From Salvelinus alpinus (lineage: Eukaryota; Chordata; Actinopteri; Salmoniformes; Salmonidae), in the NCBI RefSeq assembly GCF_045679555.1, contig NC_092096.1, positions 28,838,364-28,902,363 of the forward strand: a stretch of DNA of 64,000 nucleotides, read 5' to 3'. Shown here one piece after another: positions 23,976 through 36,020 of this stretch. The first letter of the stretch is position 1. The number at the start of each line of letters is the position of its first letter. The position numbers were made by a program, and so were the translations under genes. The notes beneath the pieces were generated by a model that made no database searches, had not been told where the DNA came from, and saw only the letters and a program-made list of their open reading frames with translations.

Positions 23976-24329
23976 ATTGGTAGTTACAGTCTTGTCCCAT
24001 CGCTGCAACTCCTGTACGGACTTGGTAGAGGCAAAGGTCGAGAGCCGTGCATCCCCCGAAAAACAACCCCTCCAAGCTGCACTGCTTCTTGACACAATGC
24101 ACGCTTAACCCGGAAGCCAGCCGCACCAATGTGTCGGAGAAAACACCGTCCACCTGGCGACCGTGTCAGCGTGCATGTGCCCTCCCATAACCCTGACAAC
24201 GCTAGGCCAGTTGTGTGTCTCCTGGTCCCGGCCAGCTGCGACACAGCCCGGTATCGAACCAGGATCTGTAGTAGCGGAGCTAGCCCTGCGATGCAGTGCC
24301 TTAGACCGCTGCTCCACTTGGGAGGCCCT
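23976..24329 (-). mobile_element. tRNA-derived SINE, ~350 bp, inside a tandem repeat
   Basis: Read on the minus strand, the head is GGAGCAGCGGTCTAAGGCA (A box) and TCCTGGTTCGATACC (B box). The body includes GACACATTGGTGCGGCTGGC and a 3' end of GACAAGACTGTAACTACC then AATTGGGG. It is the same family as 55785-56270. The tail is short and lacks the A-rich extension of the other copy. The 116-codon and other frames here are read through the SINE and are not genes. Confidence 0.88.
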
Positions 24330-24398
24330 ATCACATAGACATTCTGAGGTCACATAGACATTCTGAGGTCACAGAGACATTCTGAGGTCACAGAGATG
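24330..24398. repeat. Tandem CACAGAGACATT repeat, right half
   Basis: About four units of TCTGAGGTCACAGAGACAT with variants (CACATAGACATT), continuing the array left of the SINE. Confidence 0.85.
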
Positions 24399-24713
24399 CA
24401 GCTCATCCACATTTACCTGGAAGAAGGTAAAACATTTCATTGAAGTTTCCCAGACAACAAATGAAGTAAACAAGCTTGGGATGCCCTTGCTTGACGCTTG
24501 CTTGACTGGCTTTCAAATTACCTGAGCGGTAACAAGAACAAATATAAGCTCTGTATCACACTGCACAAGAACATACTCACACGCGCATGCAAGTATACAG
24601 ACACAGACACACACACACAGCAGTGATGTGTAGACAACACCCTGAGACACTAATTGTATCCTCTTCTGCCAGAACTGGAAAATAATATTGGAGAGAGCAA
24701 AGAAGAAAATGGT
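24399..24713. other. Noncoding stretch
   Basis: Includes a short ACACAC patch at 24597-24620. Nothing else is seen. Confidence 0.4.
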
Positions 24714-24830
24714 GTGTGGTCATACTGTAGGTGTGTGTGAGATGTGTGTAAGGTGTGTGGTCATACTGTAGGTGTGTGTGAGATGTGTGTAAGGTTTGTG
24801 GTCATACTGTAGGTGTGTGTGAGGTGTGCA
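24714..24830. repeat. 41-bp tandem repeat, about 2.8 copies
   Basis: CATACTGTAGGTGTGTGTGA recurs at 24721, 24762 and 24803, an exact 41-bp period. Confidence 0.92.
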
Positions 24831-25059
24831 CTGTTTTTGTGTATGCATTCTAGCAGAAGTGTGTGTGCAGACAGTATGTGAGTCCTTAGGCATGAGTGTG
24901 TTCCCTTGTTCTCCATCTCTGTCTCTGAGTCAGTCCTCAGTTTGTCTTTGCTCATCTTCTGTATAACTGAATTGGATGACAGCCATCTGACATCAGGATG
25001 AAAGACACTATTACCAGCTGAGTTTCTGGCCTGTGACATGACCTGAATGAAGACTGGAG

Positions 25060-25202
<143 letters not shown>

Positions 25203-25221
25203 CAAATGTCATATCCATATA

Positions 25222-26507
25222 CAGTACCAGTCAAAAGTTTGGACACACCTACTCATTCCAGTTGAAATGTTTACTATTTTCTACATAGTAGAATAATAGT
25301 AAAGACATCAAAACTATGAAATAACACATATGGAATCGTGTAGTAACCAAAAAAGTGTTAAACAAATTTAAATATATTTTATATTTATATAAGTAGCCAC
25401 CATTTGTCTTGATGACAGCTTTGCACACTCTTGACATTCTCTCAACCAGCTTCACCTTGAAGGAGTTCCCACATATGCTAAGCACTTGTTGGCTTTCCTT
25501 CACTCTGCGGTTCAACTCATCCCAAACCATCTCAATTGGGTTGAGGTCGGGTGATTGTGGAGGCCAGGTCATCTGATGCAGCACTTCATCCCTCTCCTTC
25601 TTGGTCAAATAGCCCTTACACAGCCTGGAGGTGTGTTGAGTCATTGTCCTGTTGAAAAACAAATGATAGTGCCACTAAGCGCAAACCAGATACGACGGCG
25701 TATCACTTCGGAATGTTGTGGTAGCCATGCTGGTAAAGTGTCTCAAATTTGGACTCATCAGAGCAAAGGACAGATTTCCACCGGTCTAATGTCCATTGCT
25801 TGTGTTTCTTGGCTCAAGCAAGTCTATTCTTCTTATTGGTGTCCTTCAGTAGTGTTTTCTTGAATTCTGTGAACCATTTACTTGGGCTGCAATTTCTGAG
25901 GCTGGTAACTGTAATGAACGTATCCTCTGCAGCAGAGTTGTCTCGGTCTTCCTTTCCTGTGGTGGTACTCATGAGAGCCAGTTTCATCATAGCACTTCAT
26001 GACTTTCGTGACTGCACTTGAAGAATCTTTTAAAGTTATTGAAATTTTCCACATTGACTGATGGACTGTCGTTTCTCTTTGCTTACTTGAGCTGTTCTTG
26101 CCATAATATGGACTTGGTCTTTTACCAAATAGGGCTATCTTCTGTATACCACCCATACCTTGTCACAACACAACTGATTGGCTCAAACGTATTAAGAAGG
26201 AAATAAATTCCACAAATTAACTTTTAAGAAGGCACACCTGTTAATTTAAATGATTTCCAGGTGACTACCTCATGAAGCTGGTTGAGAGAATGTCAAGAGT
26301 GTGCAAAGATGTCATCAAAGAAAATGAAGAATCTCAAATCTAAAATATATTTTTATTTGTTTAACACTTTTTTGGTTACTATCTGATTCCATATGTGTTA
26401 TTTCATAGTTTTGATGTGTTCACTATTATTCTACAATGTAGAAAATAATAAAAACTAAAGAAAAACCCTTGAATGGGTAGGTGTGTTCAAACTTTGGACT
26501 GGTACTG
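25222..26507 (-). mobile_element. Tc1/mariner-like element 1
   Basis: Terminal inverted repeats: the left is CAGTACCAGTCAAAAGTTTG, and the right read in reverse is CAGTACCAGTCCAAAGTTTG, with further matching ACACACCTAC and CATTC. A TA precedes the left end at 25220-25221, but TG follows the right end, so one target TA has decayed. At 1286 bp it is shorter than the ~1.6 kb usual for fish Tc1 elements and holds a broken transposase on the minus strand. Confidence 0.92.
25430..26156 (-). pseudogene. Broken Tc1-like transposase
   Basis: Minus-strand fragments only. The N-terminal side (about 26110-25900) has a helix-turn-helix-like region with REKRQ.. and VTKVMKCYDETGSHEYHHRKGRPR, the latter ending in the GRPR AT-hook-like motif typical of Tc1. 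The C-terminal side (about 25600-25450) carries WPPQSPDLNPIEMVWDELNR, which includes the last catalytic Glu of the DDE triad. The middle, with the first two Asp residues, is largely deleted or scrambled (MTQHTS.. resembles the DPKHTS block). It cannot be active. Confidence 0.85.
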
Positions 26508-27336
26508 TGTGTATGTATTATACACACACGCACTCAAGTGCCTTCAAACACGCACACACTAGACGTAGATCGTTTTTTCACAGGGATTTGTCTTTTTTCA
26601 CCTTCTTCAACGTTGTATCTGACTGTCCTTTTTATCTCTGTGCCTTGTTTTGTGTCTCCCGTCATCCCCTATCTCTGTGCCTGATTGTGCGTATCTACGT
26701 TTCTGTCCACCTTCTATCCTCGTTCACTGTGTTTGTGTGTTTGGTTGGTGTCTGTCCTCTGTTTCTCTGCACATCCCCCCTAACTGATATCTTCATAAAG
26801 CTGTTGTCTGACTCTCTCTCCATGTTGTGTCTGTGTACAACACAATATCCATCTCTCTCCGTCTGTAGTGCATTCTCTGTTCCTGTTTCAGGATCTCCCT
26901 GTGCTCTGTGATCTATGTGTCTCTGTCTCTGTGCGTGCCTGTGCACTGAGTGCGGGTGGCAGAGAGAAGCACCTGCACAGGCAGCATCCTTCCGTGCTCT
27001 GTCTCCATGCCCTTGAGCTGTAATTGGCTGAATCTCACCGATAACCAAGGCTTTAGGGCAGAGAAACCACAGCTCCCAATCAGCCAGCTGTCAATCATTC
27101 CTGCTGCCAAACTAATACCTGGGATAACAGCAGAAGAGTCCAACAAGTTCATCCTAGAGATAGAGTTGTGGTTATTCTCTCAGAGGCAGACAGGGTCTGG
27201 TACTCTGAGTACAGCACCGTGATACCGCCATAGACATACTCTGAGGGCTGGTTTCCAAGACACACATTAAGCTGAGATTAAGGAAGTGCTTTCAATGGAG
27301 AATCTTTAAAAAGAAAATGAAGGCAGGTGGGATATA
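26508..27336. other. Noncoding stretch, pyrimidine-rich in its left half
   Basis: From 26570 to about 26945 the plus strand is strongly T/C-rich with many CTGTGTCTCTG-like phrases, which explains a 142-codon open frame. The rest (26946-27336) is unique-looking. No gene is recognised. Confidence 0.45.
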
Positions 27337-27477
27337 CAGTGCCTTGCAAAAGTATTAATCCCCCTTGGTGTGTTTCCTATTTTGTTGCATTACAACCTGT
27401 AACCTGTATTTTTATTGTGAAGTGAAAAAAAGGAAAATGGTACGTGCATATGTATTCACCCCCTTTGCTATGAATAT

Positions 27478-27835
27478 TTTTTATTTATTTAACCTTTATT
27501 TAACCAGGTAGGCCAGTTGAGAACAAGTTCTCATTTACAACTGCGACCTGGCCAAGAGAAAGCAAAGCAGTGCGACACAAACAACAACACAGAGTTACAC
27601 ATGGGATAAACAAACATACAGTCAATAACACAATAGAAAAGTCTATATACAGTGTGTGCAAATGAGGTAAGATAAGGGAGGTAAGGCAATAAATAGGCCA
27701 TAGTGGAGAAATAATTGCAATTTAGCAATTAAAACACTGGAGTGATAGATGTGCAGAAGATGAATGTGCAAGTAGAGATACTGGTGTGCAAAAGAGCAAT
27801 TAATAAATAAATAAATAAATAAATAACAGCCCCTA
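27478..27835 (-). mobile_element. LINE 3'-terminal fragment nested in Tc1-like element
   Basis: Read on the minus strand it ends with a tail complementary to TTTATTTAACCAGGTAGGCC plus AGTTGAGAACAAGTTCTCAT, the same tail type as the HpaI SINE at 22895. Its other edge is an (AAAT)n run (27804-27831). I recognise it as an abundant salmonid LINE 3' segment (RSg-1-like is likely). It has no RT motif, so it is a severely 5'-truncated copy. Confidence 0.7.
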
Positions 27836-28019
27836 AATAAGATCTGGTACAACCAATTACCTTCAGAAGTCACATAATTAGTTAAATTAAGTCAACCTGT
27901 GTGCAATCTAAGTCACATGATCTGTCATATGATCTCAGTGTGTATATATACACCTGTTCTGAAAGGACCTAGAGTCTGCAACACCACTAAGCAAGGGGCA
28001 CCACCAAGCAAGCTGCACC

Positions 28020-28777
28020 ATGAAGACCAAGGAGCTCTCCAAACAGGCCAGGGACAAAGTTGTGGAGAAGTACAGATCAGGGTTGGGTTATAAAAAAAAT
28101 CAGAAACTTTGAGCACAATTACATCCATTATTAAAAAATGGAGGGAATATGGCACCACAACAAACCTGCCAAGAGAGGGACGCCCACCAAAACTCAGAAA
28201 AGGAGGGCATTAATCAGAAAGGCAACAAAGAGACCAAAGATAACCCTGAAGGAGCTGCAAAGCTCCACAGCGGAGATTGGAGTATCTGTCCATAAGACCA
28301 CTTTAAGCCGTACACTCCACAGAGCTGGGCTTTACGGAAGTGTGGCCAGAAAAAAGCCATTGCTTAAAGAAAAAAATTAGCAAACACATTTGGTGTTCGC
28401 CAAAAGGCATGTGGGAGACTCCCCAAATATATGGAAGAAGGTACTCTGGTCAGATGAGACAAAAATTGAGCTTTTTGGCCATCAAGGAAAGAGCTATGTC
28501 TGGCGCAAACCCAACATCTCATCACCCCGAGAACACCATCCCCATCATGCTGTGGGGATGTTTTTCATCGGCAGGGAAACTGGTCAGAATTGAAGGAATG
28601 ATGGATGGCGCTAAATACAGGGAAATTCTTGAGGGACTCCTGTTTCAGTCTTCCAGAGATTTGAGACTGGGACGGAGGCTCACCTTCCAGCAGGATAATG
28701 ACCCTAAGCATACTGCTAAAGGAACACTCGAGTGGTTTAAGGGGAAACATTTAAATGTCTTGGAATGGTTGGAATAG
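28020..28777 (+). pseudogene. Broken Tc1-like transposase
   Basis: It begins MKTKELSKQARDKVVEKYRS at 28020 and shifts frame near a poly-A run at 28093. It then continues with KRGTPTKTQKRRALIRKATK and PKITLKELQSS, and shifts again near 28365-28380. The first catalytic block VLWSDETKIELFGH is at about 28442-28484 and the second, FQQDNDPKHTAK, at about 28686-28722. The frame stops soon after LNVLEWLE, and the third block (SPDLNPIE type) is absent, so a C-terminal deletion removed the catalytic Glu. At least two frameshifts plus the deletion make it inactive. Confidence 0.9.
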
Positions 28778-28978
28778 TTACGCACACTCAAGTTTTCAGC
28801 TTTTTTGTTTTATTTCTTGTTTGTCTCACAAGAAAAAATATTTTGCATATTCAAAGCAGTAGGCATGTTGTGTAAATCAAAAGATACAAACTCCCCCAAA
28901 AACTATTTTAATTCCAGGTTGTAAGGCAACAAAATAGGAAAAATGCCAAGGGGGTGAATACTTTCGCAAGCCACTGTA

Positions 28979-30079
28979 CCTTTAATGCCCACGGGCTTTA
29001 AATAAAAAAAGCTTTTGTGGGATTTCACATTTTTGATTATATGTTCCAGTTAGGAGTTTCAAAACGTCAAGATAAGATTGCGATCACTCTGATCCAGATT
29101 TTCTGGTGGTCGTCCAATCTGACAATCTGTCATAAATGCAGCAACTATTTATTTTTTCAGATTTCAAAAGTGGAGGTTGAGATCCTTTTGCTCCTGTATA
29201 TTGGGATAATTAGGATCCAACTCAGGGAGAGGATTTGGACGTGTTAATGCTAAATCAACAGTTTATTTGACATAACTGGTATTGCATGTCTGTTTTCGTT
29301 ACATTTGACATTGATGCCAGAGAAAATGCTATGACTAATTTAAAAGCAAATCTTTTTAACACAAGTCAAAACAATCTTTGCATACAGTATTTCTCAACTA
29401 CATTCCCTTAGTTCCTTCACTCAACTACAAAATCCCTTCTCTTAGGTCTCTCTCCTTCCCCATCCCTCCCTCTCTTCTCTCTTTCCCTTTGCAACCAACT
29501 CTTTCCCTCCCCTTTCTTTCTCTTTCTCTCTAGCCTGTGTACTTATTCTCTCCCCTCTGCTTTTCCTATCTTCCTCCCTCATCTCTCTTCCTTTTTCCCT
29601 CTCTCTGCCCCCCTGCCACACTCCACTCCCCTCCCCACTCCTTTGCTCTTGATTATGCCGAGCCTGAGAGGGGGAAAGAGTCACTATGGAAACAGGGGAT
29701 GAGGCAGTGTGTGAGAGCTCTCTTTCGTAGTGAAGGGAAGAGCACAAAACAGAGGGGGGTTGAAGGTGGAACACCGACTGCAGTCAGAGTCCAGGGATGA
29801 TCTCACCCGCTCTCCCTCTGGCACTGATAATGGCAGGGAGAGCACTTCACCTTTTCTGCCATCATCAGCTCAATCCTCTGAGTGTGTTTCTGTGTATGTG
29901 AAGAGATCACTCCACTACTCTACCATTCAACTGCTACAGTGGCCATAAGCTTACCTGTGTGTGTAATGTTTGTATTTCCTCTTCCACAGTATATTGGAGC
30001 ATTGGCAAAAAAATTAATGTTTTTGTGCGTGACAATCAATAGGCATTAAACAGCAGAGTTCACGGATGATGGCAAGAGC

Positions 30080-30080
<1 letters not shown>
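28979..30080. other. Noncoding stretch with pyrimidine-rich tract
   Basis: About 29400-29650 is a CT-rich tract that gives false open frames on both strands. The rest is unique-looking. No gene is recognised. Confidence 0.45.
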
Positions 30081-30114
<34 letters not shown>

Positions 30115-30155
30115 CACACTCACACTCACACTCACACTCACACTCACACACACAC
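30081..30155. repeat. (CA)n followed by (CACTCA)n
   Basis: A CA array passes into CACTCA hexamer repeats and back to CA. Confidence 0.95.
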
Positions 30156-30715
30156 GGCACACCTCAACCTGTTTCTAGACTTAATTCATTGTTCCTAAAC
30201 CACACACACTCAGGCTTGGACAAAGGGGTTCCATCCTACGTACGCAGATTGACAGGTGATACTTAGTCAACTCCCTCCATTCAGGACATCTAAATAATCC
30301 TCAAATATTCATAGAACATCAGAATTTCATTGGGATAAAAGCGATTCTAAAGATTGAGAGGAGTAGTGTTGTGTAGGGAGGGAGAGAGAGACAAGTAAAG
30401 AAAAAGGTGGGCAGAGTAGGAGAGAGAGAAAGAGTGGGTTAGAAAAGGGGGGGAATGTAGAGGGGGTAGAATGAGGGGAGGAGAGAACGAGGGGAGTAGG
30501 GGAAGGGAGGGAGCGAGACGTAAGGCAGAGAGAGTGGGGGAGCGAGTCAGAGAGAGGGAGGGAAGAGAGGAAACAGCTCCTCTCCCGTTAAAGGATGTCA
30601 AGTCTTCAGCTGAGAGCCGTTGAGGAGCACTGATCCATCCATCCTTCCTGCTCGTCCAGATGAATCTCACCACTGCGACTCCACAGCCTCGGCACAGCCT
30701 TGTAGGTATGTACCC
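30156..30715. other. Noncoding stretch with purine-rich tract
   Basis: About 30355-30575 is GA-rich (GGGAGAGAGAG type). The stretch 30600-30715 is unique-looking and contains an ATG after a CTCGTCCAG acceptor-like site at about 30660 and a GTAGGTATGT donor-like site at 30703, a weak exon candidate of 15 codons. Confidence 0.4.
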
Positions 30716-30988
30716 CTCTGCTCTACTCTCTCCGCTCTACTCTCTCCTCTCTACTATCTCCCCTCTACTCTCTCCCCTCTACTCTCTCCCCTCTACTCTC
30801 TCCGCTCTACTCTCTCCGCTCTACTCTCTCCGCTCTACTCTCTCCGCTCTACTCTCTCCGCTCTACTCTCTCCCCTCTACTCTCTCCCCTCTACTCTCTC
30901 CGCTCTACTCTCTCCGCTCTACTCTCTCTGCTCTACTCTCTCCGCTCTACTCTCTCCGCTCTACTCTCTCCTCTCTACTCTCTCTGCA
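30716..30988. repeat. 14-bp minisatellite, about 19 copies
   Basis: Units of CTCTACTCTCTCCG or ...CCC. Because 14 is not a multiple of 3, the open frames show a 14-residue period (STLSALLSPLYSLR) and are artefacts. The strand is purely pyrimidine except for one A and some G per unit. Confidence 0.95.
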
Positions 30989-31150
30989 GTGTTCCCACCA
31001 TGTCCCTCAGCTGTCCTGACTGCCTACACTTAGCTCAGATCAGACTGGCTCTTGTGTGCTTAGCTCTATAGCAAGGGAGTGACAAACTCTACAGAGTACA
31101 AAGCAGGCTAGTCAATGGCAGGTTTCGAGGAATGTGTGTGTGTGTGCGCA

Positions 31151-34153
<3,003 letters not shown>

Positions 34154-34186
34154 TTAACAACGCTCTTGCGATAAGAGCGTTGTTAA
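34154..34186. repeat. Perfect hairpin, 14-bp arms, 5-nt loop
   Basis: TTAACAACGCTCTT at 34154-34167 is followed by GCGAT and then the exact reverse complement AAGAGCGTTGTTAA at 34173-34186. It looks like a bacterial terminator but sits in animal noncoding DNA without a T-run, so it is only a cruciform candidate. Confidence 0.9.
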
Positions 34187-34644
34187 GAACTTGCACTTGT
34201 CTTGTTTTCCATGAGCATTTCCAGTCGTAGATAAAATACATTTAATACTACCAGCATGGTTACCATAGCACTGTTGCAATGCCCTCTTTTTGAATAGGTC
34301 AAATGTGTTTTACAGCTCTCTACTTTGCTTCTGAGTGAATGGGACTGTGCAGTCAATATTACATGGGTGACCACAATTTGGTGAGCACTCCCTGTGAAAG
34401 ATATGTTTTGACATACAAAGCACACTCAAGGTGCTATCAGAAACAATGAAAGAGCCATTTTGCATCGAGACCCATGATTTGTCCTTGAATTTCTCTTGAG
34501 AATGTAAGACATTTATCTAACTTCACATACAAGGCTGAAAATGGTGCATCGTATTACTTTAGCGAGCCAGGCCCAGGGGAAATAATTAGCTTATTCAATT
34601 TGACGAACTAACTAGACTTACTGAGGTTATTTGGTCACTGGAAT
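34187..34644. other. Noncoding stretch
   Basis: Nothing recognised. Open frames are under 81 codons. Confidence 0.4.
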
Positions 34645-35020
34645 AGGGTGTTCTCATAGGGTGTTCTCACAGGGTGTTCTCACAGGGTGTTCTCATAGGG
34701 TGTTCTCATAGGGTGTTCTCATAGGGTGTTCTCATAGGATGTTCTCACAGGGTGTTCTCACAGGGTGTTCTCACAGGATGTTCTCATAGGATGTTCTCAT
34801 AGGGTGTTCTCATAGGATGTTCTCATAGGGTGTTCTCATAGGATGCTCTCATAGGGTGTTCTCATAGGGTGTTCTCATAAGGTGTTCTCATAGGGTGTTC
34901 TCATAGGGTGTTCTCATAGGGTGTTCTCATAGGGTGTTCTCATAGGATGCTCTCATAGGGTGTTTTCATAGGGTGTTCTCATAGGGTGTTCTCATAGGGT
35001 GTTCTCATAGGGTATTCTCA
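34645..35020. repeat. 13-bp minisatellite, about 29 copies
   Basis: Unit GGTGTTCTCATAG with CACAG, GATGTTCT and GATGCTCT variants. The period of 13 is constant across the array. Confidence 0.96.
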
Positions 35021-35589
35021 ACTAAAACCTTGATTTGTTTCTAGGCTTGTCAAATTAGATTGACCTCTTATTTCTGTTCAGTCTTTGTGAAGCAATTCCA
35101 ACCAACACCACAACCAATGGTTACAACAATGTGAAATATGTACATAGTCCATAACAATAATTTGCCAATGTGTATGTTATGAGGTATGACACGAGATATA
35201 AAGAGAGCATGAGAATGTACTGAGTATAAAATAAAATGGAGTCATGCAGAGGCTACAGTTAATGAGGTTTACAGGTTTATAAATGTCTGATAGTGGGTTA
35301 TATTGATTACACCCCTTGGCCTGGATAATGTCATTCTAATGCACTGTAATAACTGATTGTATTGATATGACTAATTAGCCTGATTTCCAGATTGTATTTG
35401 ACAATAAACCTTAATTTAATAGGATTATAATAGATGTATTATTTCAATCTTCATGTTTTTTTGTAGATGTTGTCATCATAGTTTGGGTTGGTTAGAATTA
35501 CAAATGAAGTCAGAGACCTATTTCAATTCTAGGTTGAAATTTCTGCAAAATTGACTGCAATAGAGAGCAATAGTAATGGCGTCTTTTTG
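35021..35589. other. AT-rich noncoding stretch
   Basis: No motif or repeat recognised. Confidence 0.4.
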
Positions 35590-36020
35590 TAGGCACTAAC
35601 TCTAACTGTAGGCATGACTTGTTGGTCAAAGCCTATGGGGAAATGAATGGAGTTTTTCTAGGGCTTTTGGATGAACACTGAAAATAAGGTCTGTGGTTAA
35701 CACAGGCTTAAGAGATCTTATACGTTTTTGTTCTATGAGATAATCTTCATCAGCTAAAGTCACAGATTTTTTTAGCATTTTTGTAATAAAAAAAAGCACA
35801 TAAAGGCTTCATTCATAATTCATAAAGTTCATGTTAACTGACTGATATTATCTCATAGAACAAAACGTAGAAGATCTCCTAAGCCTGTGTTTACCACAGA
35901 CCTTATTTTTGATGTTTATCACAAAACCTTATTCTTTACTCATTCATTTCCCCCATAGGATTGGCTGAACAAACCTGAGGTGACTTATTTCTGTTTTTTA
36001 GCACTACAAGTCGGCGCTCT
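35590..36020. mobile_element. Foldback (MITE-like) element with ~120-bp arms
   Basis: The left arm, about 35629-35745, includes CCTATGGGGAAATGAATG, AAATAAGGTCTGTGGTTAAC and TTGTTCTATGAGATAAT. The right arm, about 35848-35965, carries their reverse complements in mirrored order (ATTATCTCATAGAACAA, CACAGACCTTATTTTTGATG, CATTCATTTCCCCCATAGG). The spacer is about 100 bp and AT-rich. There is no coding capacity. The outer limits are approximate. Confidence 0.8.

Larger units (their letters stand above)
27337..28976 (+). mobile_element. Tc1/mariner-like element 2 with nested LINE tail
   Basis: Inverted ends: the left is CAGTGCCTTGCAAAAGTATT, and the right in reverse is CAGTGGCTTGCGAAAGTATT. The TA target is intact on both sides (27335-27336 and 28977-28978). 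The left interior is interrupted at about 27478-27835 by a reversed LINE 3' fragment. The transposase gene lies on the plus strand at 28020-28777 and is damaged. Confidence 0.93.

Noticed and set aside
23984..24334. 116-codon minus-strand frame resembling predicted fish proteins
   Set aside because: It is read entirely from a SINE, and such frames are a common source of false gene models in salmonids.
30620..31033. Frames encoding STLSALLSPLYSLR repeats
   Set aside because: A 14-bp unit gives a 14-residue period in every open frame, so it is a repeat artefact.
34154..34186. Rho-independent terminator
   Set aside because: A hairpin without a T-run in vertebrate noncoding DNA; no bacterial gene lies nearby.
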